From: Nocardioides aquaticus | GTDB lineage: Bacteria; Actinomycetota; Actinomycetes; Propionibacteriales; Nocardioidaceae | Length of the DNA stretch: 64,000 bases | Reading direction: 5' to 3' | Assembly: GCF_018459925.1 (NCBI RefSeq) | Contig: NZ_CP075371.1 | Span: 2,604,001-2,668,000 of the forward strand | Shown here: piece by piece, positions 26,051 through 36,202 of the stretch | Position numbering within the stretch: the stretch's first letter is position 1 | Layout: each line of letters begins with the position of its first letter | Notes under the pieces: generated by a model | What the model saw: the letters and a program-made list of their open reading frames with translations, nothing else | Databases searched by the model: none | What the model was told of the DNA's origin: nothing | Made by a program: the position numbers and the translations under genes

Positions 26051-27100
26051 GTGAGCACCTCGACCCGCCCGGCCCGTACGAACCGCGCGCACCGCATCGT
26101 CGGCGGCACCCTGGCACTGCTGCTCGGCCTCGCCGGCCCAGCAGCGGCCTCGGCGGCACCGGCGCCGGCCGAGGAGGCTGGGGCGTCGCCGCTCGCGGTG
26201 ACCGGCTACGTCATCCAGTGGGCCCGCCCCGCGGTCGTCCGGCGCGACGCGGACGCCCTGACCACGGCGACGGTGGCCGGGGTCGAGATCGCCCGCGACG
26301 GGGCCTCGGTCGGCACCTCCACGCGGGCCGCCCGCCGGCTGCTGCGCACCGCACGCGGGTCCGGACTGCGCGCGGAGCTGATCCTGAGCAACTACTCCGA
26401 GCGCGTCGGCGGCTTCGACACCCGCGCCGCCGACCGCCTGCTGCGCAGCGCGGAGAACCGTGACCGCGTCGTTGACTCCGTGGTCGACCAGGTGGTGGGC
26501 CAGGGGTGGGACGGGGTGAACGTCGACCTGGAGGCGCTGCGGGCCCGGGACGCCCACGGCCTGGTCGCGCTGCTGCGCGCGCTGGACGACCGGCTGCCCG
26601 CGGACCGGGAGGTCTCGATCGACGTCTCCGCACGCACCAGCGAGCAGTCCTACCGCGACGCGGGCTACCGCCTGTCCGCGATCGGCGAGGCCGTCGACGT
26701 CTTCCAGCTGATGGCCTACGACCTGCACGGCCCGACCTGGTCGCGGCCCGGCCCGATCGGGCCGCTGGACTGGCAGCGGCGGGCCGCCGAGGTCGTCCTG
26801 GGCTCCGTGCCGGCCGGGAAGCTCGACCTCGGCGTCGCCGGGTACGGCTACCGGTGGACCGGCCGGCTCACCGGTCGCAGCCTCACCGTGAGCCAGGCAC
26901 GAGCCGCCGTCGAGCGGGCCGGCGTCGAGGCGCGGTACGACGGGGAGGCCGGCGAGTGGACGGCCACGCTGCCGGGCGGCGACGTCCTGTGGTGGTCCGA
27001 CGCGCGGTCGTACGAGCTCCGCCGGGAGCTGGCCACGGCGCTGGGGCTGCACGGGGTCGCGTTGTGGCGGCTCGGGTCGGCCGACCGGCTGGTGGCCTGA
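26051..27100 (+). CDS. Secreted glycoside hydrolase family 18-like protein
   Basis: The 349-residue protein has a signal peptide (RIVGGTLALLLGLAGPAAAS, cleavage near residue 36). Its TIM-barrel carries the GH18 signature GWDGVNVDLEALRARD near 152-167, with Glu in the catalytic acid position, and the later YD motif VDVFQLMAYDLHGP. It resembles spore-cortex (SleB/YaaH-type) and chitinase-like hydrolases that act on N-acetylhexosamine polymers. The natural substrate could be peptidoglycan or chitin. It follows the PLD gene by 65 bp on the same strand and may share its transcript. GTG 26051 has GGGAG about 10 nt upstream. Confidence 0.85.
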   Translation: MSTSTRPARTNRAHRIVGGTLALLLGLAGPAAASAAPAPAEEAGASPLAVTGYVIQWARPAVVRRDADALTTATVAGVEIARDGASVGTSTRAARRLLRTARGSGLRAELILSNYSERVGGFDTRAADRLLRSAENRDRVVDSVVDQVVGQGWDGVNVDLEALRARDAHGLVALLRALDDRLPADREVSIDVSARTSEQSYRDAGYRLSAIGEAVDVFQLMAYDLHGPTWSRPGPIGPLDWQRRAAEVVLGSVPAGKLDLGVAGYGYRWTGRLTGRSLTVSQARAAVERAGVEARYDGEAGEWTATLPGGDVLWWSDARSYELRRELATALGLHGVALWRLGSADRLVA

Positions 27101-27113
27101 GGATCCCGCTGGT

Positions 27114-27560
27114 TCAGCCGAGCCCGCGCGCCTCGGCGACCAGGGCGGCGTACGCCGGGTCGGCCAGCAGCAGCGGCAGCGCCTGCCGCGCCAGCGCCGA
27201 CAGCGGCAGGTCGCCCAGCGTGCCCGGGTCGACGAAGACGATCCGTCGGCCCTCCCGGCAGTCGACGTCCGCGTCGGTGGCGGTCGTCGCGGCGAGGTGG
27301 ACGTGGACCGGGTCGGTGCTGGCGTACCCCTCGTGAGAGACGGCCAGCTCCCGCCACGCCCGCAGCGCCCCCGGCGCCGGCCTCAGGCCCGTCTCCTCCT
27401 CCAGCTCGCGGTACGCCGCCTCCAGCACGTCCTCCCCCTCCTCGACGTGGCCGCCCGGCAGGCTCCACCGCTCCGGGTCGATCACCGGGTGCTCGTCACG
27501 CTCCTGGAGCAGCAGCCAGCCGCGCGCGTCGACGAGCAGGGCACTGGCGAAGCGGCGCAC
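27114..27560 (-). CDS. NUDIX hydrolase
   Basis: The 148-residue protein has a complete Nudix box at about residues 36-58: GGHVEEGEDVLEAAYRELEE followed by ETGL, which supplies the metal-binding glutamates. Such enzymes hydrolyse nucleoside diphosphates linked to another group; substrate is not predictable. Unlike most neighbours it has a proper leader: AGGAGGAGAT lies just before GTG 27560 and a TAGGCT -10 box lies about 30 bp upstream (27588-27593). It is convergent with the GH18-like gene, only 13 bp apart. Confidence 0.92.
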   Translation of the reverse strand: MRRFASALLVDARGWLLLQERDEHPVIDPERWSLPGGHVEEGEDVLEAAYRELEEETGLRPAPGALRAWRELAVSHEGYASTDPVHVHLAATTATDADVDCREGRRIVFVDPGTLGDLPLSALARQALPLLLADPAYAALVAEARGLG

Positions 27561-27587
27561 GGGATCTCCTCCTGGTCGAGTGCGACG

Positions 27588-27593
27588 AGCCTA
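27588..27593 (-). promoter_or_regulatory. -10 box of NUDIX gene
   Basis: TAGGCT on the minus strand, 27 nt before GTG 27560, with a strong Shine-Dalgarno sequence between them. This is a leadered transcript. Confidence 0.45.
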
Positions 27594-27617
27594 GGCCCGG
27601 CGAGCCCGGTCCCCGCG

Positions 27618-27679
27618 CACTCGTGTCATGAGACGCAGGCGATCCAGCCCCCAGGACCTGCTTCTCGTGACACGTGTGG
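27618..27679. terminator. Long imperfect inverted repeat between the SOS gene and NUDIX gene
   Basis: Arms 27618-27639 and 27657-27679 pair over 22 positions with three mismatches (left arm CACTCGTGTCATGAGACGCA and two more bases), around a loop of about 17 nt. It begins just past the stop of the SOS-box gene at 27685. It may be a terminator or a leader hairpin; there is no U tract, so a different role is possible. Confidence 0.45.
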
Positions 27680-27684
27680 CGGGA

Positions 27685-28056
27685 TCAGAGGCGGGCGGCG
27701 AAGCGGCGCCCGCGCAGCGCCTCCTCGACCAGGCCCACCGCGCGGCGCAGCCCCTGCAGCCGCGCCTCCTCGTGCAGCCAGGTCTGGACCGCACCCTCGA
27801 CCGCCGAGGCGTCGACGACCTTCGGCAGGTCGGCGCGCGCCTCGCTGAGCGCCCGGTGGACGGCGTCCCGGCTGGCCTCGACGTGGTGGACGGTGAACCG
27901 GGCCAGCACGACCGGCTGGTCGCGCACGGCGCGGTGGCCGCGGTACTCCGGCGGGCACTGGTCGAGCAGCCACGCCGTCGCGGAGCCCACCCAGCCGGGA
28001 GCGTCCGGCGGGCGCACCTCGACGGGCCAGCCGGGCGGTGCGACGGAGGAGCTCAC
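27685..28056 (-). CDS. Conserved hypothetical protein under a LexA box
   Basis: The 123-residue protein has no motif I can name. It starts with a Pro-rich stretch (PPGWPVEVRPPDAPGWVGSA) and continues with WLLDQCPPEYRGHRAVRDQP and a helical, charged C-terminal half ending VGLVEEALRGRRFAARL. No signal peptide or membrane helix is visible, so it should be cytosolic. I recall similar uncharacterised proteins in other actinobacteria, but cannot verify this here. Its promoter carries a perfect SOS box 2 bp upstream of the -10, so it is most likely induced by DNA damage. GTG 28056 stands 7 nt after TAGGCT. Confidence 0.82.
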   Translation of the reverse strand: MSSSVAPPGWPVEVRPPDAPGWVGSATAWLLDQCPPEYRGHRAVRDQPVVLARFTVHHVEASRDAVHRALSEARADLPKVVDASAVEGAVQTWLHEEARLQGLRRAVGLVEEALRGRRFAARL

Positions 28057-28063
28057 GGGTCCG

Positions 28064-28087
28064 AGCCTACGTCGAACAGGTGTTCGA
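28064..28087 (-). promoter_or_regulatory. LexA (SOS) box plus -10 of the hypothetical gene
   Basis: TCGAACAGGTGTTCGA (28072-28087) is a perfect palindrome of the actinobacterial LexA consensus TCGAAC-N4-GTTCGA. Two bases later on the minus strand comes TAGGCT (28069-28064), then seven bases and GTG 28056. A repressor bound there would block the polymerase. The other neighbour, yjbQ, only ends here (28112), so the site serves this one gene. Confidence 0.8.
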
Positions 28088-28111
28088 GCGCCAGCTCGGA
28101 AACCCCGGCTC

Positions 28112-28525
28112 TCAGCCGGCCAGGAAGCTGAACCGGACCTCGCGCTCGGGGTTGTCGACGTTGAGGTCGACCAGGCACACGCTCTGCCAGGTGCCGAGCG
28201 CCATCCGGCCGCCCAGCACGGGCAGGGAGGCGTACGGCGGGACCAGCGCCGGCATCACGTGGGAGCGGCCGTGCCCCGGGCTGCCGTGACGGTGGCGCCA
28301 GCGGTCGTCGGCGGGCAGCAGGTCCGCCAGCGCGGCGAGGAGGTCGTCGTCACTGCCGGCGCCGGTCTCGAGCACGGCGAGCCCGGCCGTCGCGTGCGGG
28401 ACGAAGAGGTGCAGCAGCCCGTCTCCCCCGTCGGCTGCGTCGCCGAGGAAGTCCGCGCAGTCGCGGGTCAGGTCGAGGACGACCTCGCGGTCGCCGGTGC
28501 GGTAGGTCCTGGTCTCCGACTTCAC
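28112..28525 (-). CDS. yjbQ: YjbQ/UPF0047 family protein (secondary thiamine-phosphate synthase)
   Basis: The 137-residue protein matches the whole UPF0047 domain: LLHLFVPHATAGLAVLETGA near residue 37 with the conserved His, then HGSPGHGRSHVMPALVPPYA near 79 and MALGTWQSVCLVDLNVDNPE near 107. Escherichia coli YjbQ has weak thiamine-phosphate synthase activity in vitro, but the family's true role is unclear. It is tempting that the next gene upstream encodes a thiamine-binding protein; the two share strand and lie 46 bp apart. GTG 28525 follows GGGGAC. Confidence 0.88.
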   Translation of the reverse strand: MKSETRTYRTGDREVVLDLTRDCADFLGDAADGGDGLLHLFVPHATAGLAVLETGAGSDDDLLAALADLLPADDRWRHRHGSPGHGRSHVMPALVPPYASLPVLGGRMALGTWQSVCLVDLNVDNPEREVRFSFLAG

Positions 28526-28571
28526 GTCCCCGATGGTGCCAGCGGCACCCCGGCCCCGCCGCCCCGGGGGC

Positions 28572-28870
28572 TCACCGCTCCATCGCCCGCTCGAGCCGTT
28601 CGACCTTGGCGGTGAGCTGGCCGTCCCAGCCCGGCCGCACGTCGGCCTTGAGGACGAGCGAGACCCGCGGGGAGACCGCCGCGACGGCGTCCACGGCCGC
28701 CTTGACCACGGCCATCACCTCGTCCCACTCCCCTCGATGTTGGTGAACATCGCGTTGGTCTCGTGCGGCAGGCCGGAGTCGCGGACGACCCGGACGGCGG
28801 CGGCCACGGCCTCGGCCACGCCCCCGCTCTCGTCGGCGGTGGCCGGGCTGATGCTGAAGGCGGCGATCAT
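28572..28870 (-). pseudogene. MTH1187/YqgV family thiamine-binding protein, one-base frameshift
   Basis: From ATG 28870 the frame reads [20 protein letters not shown] to AMFTNIEG and then hits a stop. The other frame continues [18 protein letters not shown] and ends VERLERAMER at 28572. Restoring one base in the CCCC run at 28730-28733 (GGGG on the coding strand) gives a 99-residue protein that matches the whole YqgV/DUF77 family, a small ferredoxin-like fold that binds thiamine. The start overlaps the sigma-factor stop (ATGA), but it also has its own -10 box. It precedes yjbQ, so a thiamine-related pair is plausible. Confidence 0.82.
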
Positions 28871-29421
28871 GTGGTCACGGTAGCCGGGCGGGGCGGGCCT
28901 CGGTGATCGTCCCGATGCTCCGCCGGCACCTCCAACCCGGGCAGGTCGCGTCGCAGCCGGGCCAGGGCGTCCCGGGCCTGGGACTTCACGGTGCCGACGG
29001 CGATCCCGAGCGCGGCCGCCGTCTCGCGCTCGGTCAGGTCGTCGAAGTAGCGCAGGACCAGCACCGCCCGCTGACGTGGCGCGAGCCGCCCGAGCGCGAG
29101 CCGCAGGTCGAGCGCTGCGTCCCGCTCCGGGCCCGCGGCGGCGCGCTCCGGAAGCTCGGAGCGGGACTCCTCCCGCCACCGGCGTCGTCGCCACCTCGAG
29201 ACGCACTCACGGGCCACGATGCGACGCACGTACGGCTCGGGGTCACCGACCAGCCGTGACCAGTGCGGCACGGCCTTCACCAGCGCCACCTGCACGACCT
29301 CCTCGGCGTCGTGGTGGTCGCCGGTGATCAGGGTGGCCGTGCGGACCAGCGCGGGCATCCGGGCCGCGACGAACGCCTCGAACGACGCCCTGCCGTCGGT
29401 GCTCAGCTCACGGTCGGACAC
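28867..29421 (-). CDS. ECF sigma factor, SigE-family (TIGR02983 type)
   Basis: The 184-residue protein has region 2 ([20 protein letters not shown], then [18 protein letters not shown]) and region 4 ([20 protein letters not shown] and [20 protein letters not shown]). It directs RNA polymerase to stress or envelope genes. GTG 29421 has GGAGG 5 nt upstream. Its start lies 14 bp inside the end of the membrane protein gene just upstream, which looks like its anti-sigma partner; the usual order is sigma first, so this arrangement is reversed. No target promoter could be assigned. Confidence 0.92.
   Translation of the reverse strand: MSDRELSTDGRASFEAFVAARMPALVRTATLITGDHHDAEEVVQVALVKAVPHWSRLVGDPEPYVRRIVARECVSRWRRRRWREESRSELPERAAAGPERDAALDLRLALGRLAPRQRAVLVLRYFDDLTERETAAALGIAVGTVKSQARDALARLRRDLPGLEVPAEHRDDHRGPPRPATVTT
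28877..28882 (-). promoter_or_regulatory. -10 box of thiamine-binding protein gene (leaderless)
   Basis: TACCGT on the minus strand lies inside the 3' end of the sigma-factor gene and is followed by GACCAC and ATG 28870. Confidence 0.5.
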
Positions 29422-30765
29422 GTCGCCTCCACAGCACCAGACCAACCAGGCCACCGAGCGTGGCGGCCGCGACGGCACCAGCGAGCAGGCGCGGGTCCGG
29501 GTGAGATGCGGCGTCCGGCGCCCGGTAGGTCGGAGCGGCGAGCGCGTCCCGGGCAAGGACCAGGGAGTAGTACGACGGATCGTGCTGCTCGGTCAGCCCG
29601 GCGGGGAAGCCGGTGCTCACGTCCAGCGACGCGAACGCCGTGGTCTGCTGGTCGCCCTCACCTGCCCGCGGCCCCATCGTCCGCGAGACCACGACGTGGT
29701 TGTCGTCGCGCCACCCGGCCACACCGGCCCAGCTCCCGTCGCCGACCTCCCGCAGACGCACCGTGCTGCCGGGTGGACCCAGCGCCCCGACCAGCACCGT
29801 GGCGGGTTCCCCGGTGGACAGGTTGGCGCGACCGTCCGGGTCCTCCAGCACCGCGATCCGGGTGCCGTCCGGAGAGACGTGCACCGGGCCGGAGGTCAAC
29901 CGGGACAGCCGCCACGCCCCGTCCGGAACAGCACCACCGGTCGGACCCAGGACGTCGAAGCGCCCATCACCCAGGACCAGGCCGCCGTCCGCCCCGGTGG
30001 CCCCTCCGATGCCGTTGAGCCGAGGGAACGCGCGCTCCTCCCCGGTCGACGGGGTCCAGGCGACGGATCCGCCGCTCGTGGCGGAGTTGCCGCGCGGCGT
30101 CCTGACGGCGTACCAGGACAGCCACAGCCGGTCACCCGACCACACCAGGTCCGCGCCGTTCACACCGTGGTCGGTCGGCACCGGACGTCGGACCACCTCG
30201 CCGGTGACGGTGTCGTACACCGCGACACCCGCCAGCACCGGCCCGCGTCGCACCGGCTCCTCCCGGGTCTCCCCGACGTACCAGTAGGCGACCCGGCGCC
30301 CGTCGTCGGACAGCGCCGGCACGGTGGAGTCGTCGAGAGAGGAGGAGGTGACCGCCGGGAGGTCGGGGAGGTCGAGGAACGCGTACTCCCCGTGGCGCCG
30401 GACACGCCCACGACGCCCGCTCGGTCCCCGCCCCAGAACGCCCCGTCCTGGGTCGGGACGACGGCGACGAGCGGGCCGGGCGGGTCGTCGGCCGTCGGCA
30501 GCCACCGGCTGGGCCGGTGGAACGCGTCCGGCAGCCGCAGCGCGGTCTGCGCGTCGGCTGTCGGCAGGTCGGCCGGGTCGGGGACCCGCAGCCATCCGCT
30601 GCCCAGCACCGCCAGCACGACGGCGGTGGCGACCACGCCGATCAGCACGGACCCCGCCCGCCGCCGGCGGCCGTACCGCCGTCCGCGTTCCCACAACCCC
30701 GTCGGAGGGGTGGTCACGGGCGCGCCCGACACGAGCTTCTCGAGCTGGTCCTGCAACGTGGGCAC
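29408..30765 (-). pseudogene. Membrane-anchored beta-propeller-like protein, possible anti-sigma factor, one-base frameshift
   Basis: From GTG 30765 (AGGAGG 4 nt upstream) the frame starts VPTLQDQLEKLVSGAP and has an Arg-rich patch and one membrane helix (SVLIGVVATAVVLAVLGSGW, about residues 35-55). It then enters an outer domain with VVPTQDGAFWGGDRAGVVGV. The frame breaks at the CCCC run 30388-30391. The other frame goes on with GEYAFLDLPDLPAVTSSSLD, several TolB-like blades (VHVSPDGTRIAVLEDPDG) and a second membrane helix before the basic end RRRVRP. One restored G gives about 452 residues. The cytoplasmic N-terminus next to an ECF sigma gene suggests an anti-sigma role; unproven. Confidence 0.72.
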
Positions 30766-30855
30766 GGGTCCTCCTGGGGCTCGATCGGGCGCTCTCACCC
30801 CTCTATACGCACCCACCGGGACTGGAGGAGGGGTCCGCGCGCCGATCTTCTCGAC

Positions 30856-31560
30856 TCAGGTGGTCAGCAGCACGACGCTGCGCACCAGCAGCACCAGCGC
30901 GGAGGCCGCGCAGACGGCGAGGACGGCGGGTCGGACCCGGGCGAGCGGGATCCGTCGGCGCAGCCGGCTGCCGGCGAGGGTGCCGACGAAGAGCATCGGC
31001 AGGACGGCCAGCGAGACCCAGAAGTGCGACAGCGACAGCTGGCCGCCGAGGCCCAGCCCGAGCAGGCTGATCGCCGAGCCGGTGGTGAAGTAGACGGCCA
31101 GCGTCGTGCGCATCCGCTGGGGCGGGCTGTGCTGGTAGAGGATCGCCAGGGGCGGTCCGCCGACCGAGCTGGCCGTGCCGGCGAACCCGCCGAGCAGCCC
31201 GGCGCCGAGCAGCGTCCCCCGGTTGAGGGGGACCGTCACCGCCCGCCAGGTCAGCACGACCGCGGCGAGGACGACCAGCCCGATCAGCACCCCCAGCGCG
31301 GCGGGCGAGATGGCGGCCACGGCCGCGACAGCCGCGACCGTGCCGACCAGGCGGGTCGGGAAGGTCCAGCCGAGGCCGCGCCAGTCGATGTCGTCGTGGT
31401 CGCGCCACAACGTCACCAGCGGCAGCGCGGTGGCCAGCCAGAGCAGCACGTCGGGCATCAGCTCGGGCGCGACCAGGGTGATCACCGGGGCGGCGACCAG
31501 CCCGAGCCCCAGCCCGACGAGGTTCTGCACGACGGCCCCGACGAGGACCGCGCACAGCAC
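30856..31560 (-). CDS. TauE/SafE family membrane exporter
   Basis: The 234-residue protein has about seven or eight hydrophobic helices, starting AVLVGAVVQNLVGLGLGLVA, and the family-typical GLLGGFAGTASSVGGPPLAI (residues ~124-143). TauE/SafE proteins move sulfite, sulfoacetate or other organic anions. GTG 31560 is the first standard start; the frame is open further upstream (LTVLAVV precedes it), and the coding sequence may begin up to the acnA stop at 31626 with a non-standard start. It follows acnA on the same strand, so co-transcription is likely. Confidence 0.82.
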   Translation of the reverse strand: MLCAVLVGAVVQNLVGLGLGLVAAPVITLVAPELMPDVLLWLATALPLVTLWRDHDDIDWRGLGWTFPTRLVGTVAAVAAVAAISPAALGVLIGLVVLAAVVLTWRAVTVPLNRGTLLGAGLLGGFAGTASSVGGPPLAILYQHSPPQRMRTTLAVYFTTGSAISLLGLGLGGQLSLSHFWVSLAVLPMLFVGTLAGSRLRRRIPLARVRPAVLAVCAASALVLLVRSVVLLTT

Positions 31561-31625
31561 GACGGCCAGGACGGTCAGCGGCTCCCCGAGGAGCGTGACC
31601 GTCCCGGCCGTGGGCGTGGTGGTGC

Positions 31626-34451
<2,826 letters not shown>

Positions 34452-34575
34452 GCCCGTCATCTCCTCTGTCACGTCAACCTGCGTCGCGGGACCCGCGCGC
34501 CCATCCTGCCGCCGCCGCCCGGGTCGACGGTAGGAAGGTTGCCCTTACCGCGGATCACCCGGGGACCACGAAGTC

Positions 34576-34589
34576 TCTTGACATCAAGA
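34576..34589 (-). promoter_or_regulatory. Palindromic operator candidate upstream of acnA
   Basis: TCTTGACATCAAGA is a perfect 14-bp inverted repeat (6-bp arms, 2-bp centre) in a locally AT-rich patch, about 125 bp before acnA and 5 bp after the SDR stop. It could bind a MarR- or ArsR-type dimer, or overlap a -35 element (TTGATG on the minus strand). The regulator is not identifiable. Confidence 0.5.
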
Positions 34590-34593
34590 TACA

Positions 34594-35436
34594 TCATCCC
34601 TGGGCCAGCTCGGCCACGTCCTGCCACTGCTCCCAGGTGGCGAGACGCCCCTCGTAGTCGGCCCTGGCGATCCCGAGCGGCGCGACGCCCAGGAAGCAGC
34701 GCAGCGGCGGCTCGTCGGCGTCGACCAGCCGCAGCACGGCCGCGGCGGACGCGACCGGGTCCCCGGGTCCCGACGTCGAGCGCGCCTTGCGGTCCTCCTC
34801 GACCCTGGCCCGGAAGGCGTCGTACGCCGGCAGCGCCTCGCTGTGCCGGGCAGAGGACCCGGACCAGTCCGTGGCGAACCCGCCGGGCTCGATGATCGTG
34901 ACGTGGATGCCGAAGTCGGCGACCTCCTGGGCCAGCGACTGGCTGAACCCCTCCAGCGCCCACTTCGAGGCGTGATACGCCCCGATCCCCGCGAACGCCG
35001 AGATGCCGCCGATGGACGACACCTGCAGGAGGTGGCCGCTGCCCTGCTCACGCAGGAACGGCAGCGCGGCCTGCGTCACCCACATCGCGCCGAAGACGTT
35101 GGTCTCCATCTGGTCGCGGAAGTCGGTCTCGCTCAGCTCCTCGGTGAAGCCGAAGTGGCCGTACCCGGCGTTGTTGACGACCACGTCGAGGCGACCGAAC
35201 GCCTCGTGCGCCCGCGCCACGGCGGCGAAGTCGGCGTCCCGGTCGGTGACGTCGAGCTGCAGCGGCAGGACGGCGTCGCCGTAGCGCTCGACCAGGTCGT
35301 CGAGAGTGGACGTGTCGCGGGCGGTGGCGGCGACGCGGTCGCCGCGCTCGAGGGCGGCGATGCTCCACTCGCGGCCGAAGCCGCGGGAGGCGCCGGTGAT
35401 GAACCAGGTCTTGCTGTCAGCAGAAGTCTCAGCCAT
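34594..35436 (-). CDS. SDR family oxidoreductase
   Basis: The 280-residue protein is a classical short-chain dehydrogenase: TGASRGFG at 14-21 (dinucleotide binding), VVVNNAGYGHFG near 85, catalytic Ser in LLQVSSIGG near 138 and YHASK near 153. It uses NAD(P)H to act on an unknown alcohol or ketone. The C-terminus (ATWEQWQDVAELAQG) is family-like and complete. ATG 35436 is preceded 7 nt by TAGCGT. It lies upstream of acnA on the same strand but 142 bp apart with an operator candidate between, so separate control is likely. Confidence 0.92.
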   Translation of the reverse strand: MAETSADSKTWFITGASRGFGREWSIAALERGDRVAATARDTSTLDDLVERYGDAVLPLQLDVTDRDADFAAVARAHEAFGRLDVVVNNAGYGHFGFTEELSETDFRDQMETNVFGAMWVTQAALPFLREQGSGHLLQVSSIGGISAFAGIGAYHASKWALEGFSQSLAQEVADFGIHVTIIEPGGFATDWSGSSARHSEALPAYDAFRARVEEDRKARSTSGPGDPVASAAAVLRLVDADEPPLRCFLGVAPLGIARADYEGRLATWEQWQDVAELAQG

Positions 35437-35443
35437 GTCGACG

Positions 35444-35449
35444 ACGCTA
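35444..35449 (-). promoter_or_regulatory. -10 box of SDR gene (leaderless)
   Basis: TAGCGT on the minus strand is followed by seven bases and ATG 35436. Confidence 0.55.
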
Positions 35450-35550
35450 GTCCGACGGCATTGACCCGCGGATCATCCGGCGCGGACCTGGCCGTGCAGT
35501 CGGTCGACGACGGCCCGGTGACGTTGCTGCTGGGGCGCCGAGGGGCGGGA

Positions 35551-35671
35551 GCGACGAAAGAACGTACAGTGCCCGCTTCCGGTCACCACCCAGTGGACAT
35601 CGCGCCAGGTCAGACGCCTGTCGCGCTGGCCGACGAGGGCCAGATCGGGCTTGTGTACGTTCTTTCGTCGC
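35551..35671. repeat. 121-bp element with perfect 18-bp inverted terminal repeats
   Basis: GCGACGAAAGAACGTACA (35551-35568) is exactly reverse-complementary to 35654-35671. The stem can extend by GCCCG with CGGGC after a small bulge, and the 85-bp interior has further short pairings (CCAGG with GCCTG). It has no convincing gene and no obvious target-site duplication. It fills the gap between the SDR gene and the 3' end of the His-rich peptide gene. Candidates are a MITE-like non-autonomous element or a long RNA hairpin. Confidence 0.75.
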
Positions 35672-35699
35672 CTGGACCCGGTGGCCCGGGGCGGAGCGG

Positions 35700-35969
35700 T
35701 CAGTGGTGGTTCGGCCCGTCGTCGGACCCGTGACGGTGGTGGTTCGGCCCGTCGTCGGACCCGTGCCGGTGGTGGTTCGGCCCGTCGTCGGACCCGTGAC
35801 GGTGGTGGTTCGGCCCGTCGTCGGACCCGTGGTGGCCGTGGTGGCCGTGGTGGCCGTGGTGGCCGTGGTGGGGGCCGTCGTCGGCACCGTGGCTGGCGAA
35901 GGCGGCGGCCGGGGCGAGGGCGATCAGGACAGCGGCGCTGCCGGCGGCGAGGGTGCGACGGATGTTCAT
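35700..35969 (-). CDS. Secreted histidine-rich tandem-repeat peptide
   Basis: This 89-residue protein starts at ATG 35969 after a strong GGAGG. It has a signal peptide (MNIRRTLAAGSAAVLIALAP, ending AAAFAS near residue 26). The mature part is low-complexity: about four HHG units (HHGHHGHHGHHGHHG), then the 11-residue unit SDDGPNHHRHG repeated, with the fourth copy ending at NHH. About a third of the mature residues are His and the rest largely Asp, Gly and Pro, so metal binding (Zn, Ni or Cu) outside the membrane is plausible. The repeats are near-identical at DNA level (33-bp period), so copy number may vary between strains. No family is recognised. Confidence 0.72.
   Translation of the reverse strand: MNIRRTLAAGSAAVLIALAPAAAFASHGADDGPHHGHHGHHGHHGHHGSDDGPNHHRHGSDDGPNHHRHGSDDGPNHHRHGSDDGPNHH
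35702..35865. repeat. 33-bp and 9-bp tandem repeats coding the His-rich peptide
   Basis: Between about 35702 and 35833 a 33-bp unit (containing GTGGTTCGGCCCGTCGTCGG) recurs four times, followed at about 35830-35865 by four copies of a 9-bp GTGGCCGTG unit. All stay in frame with the peptide gene. The regular spacing suggests slippage or unequal exchange. Confidence 0.8.
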
Positions 35970-36105
35970 GGGGTACCTCCAGGAGACGGGTGGTGCGGAC
36001 GTGTCGAGCGTCGCCCAGCGGGGGTACCAGCCGACAGCGGACCTTGGGGCTGGTACCTGGGCCTGGCCTCTGGCCATACCTCGGCGGGATCGATCTCGCC
36101 AGGGT

Positions 36106-36132
36106 TGTCGATCTGGGTGGATGCTGTTCGTC
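36106..36132 (+). promoter_or_regulatory. ECF42-type promoter of the DGPF-sigma operon
   Basis: TGTCGA at 36106-36111 and CGTC at 36129-36132 are 17 bp apart. They fit the motif reported for the ECF42 group in Streptomyces venezuelae (TGTCGA at -35, CGA/TC at -10). It lies 70 bp before the DGPF gene and in the direction of it, so it is probably an autoregulated promoter. Confidence 0.6.
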
Positions 36133-36202
36133 GTCTCGGGTGTCAGAGCAGTTCGACCGACCGGGGCGACCCCGGTCGCCACATCCCGAAGGAGACACCC
36201 TC

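Noticed and set aside
35653..35833. Plus-strand frames over the His-rich repeats (Val/Gly/Arg-rich products)
   Set aside because: They lack a signal or ribosome binding site, while the minus-strand frame has both GGAGG and a clean signal peptide.
35702..35865. Regular 33-bp repeats that could be a CRISPR array
   Set aside because: Units are directly adjacent with no unique spacers, stay in one reading frame and code SDDGPNHHRHG; there are no cas genes in the window.
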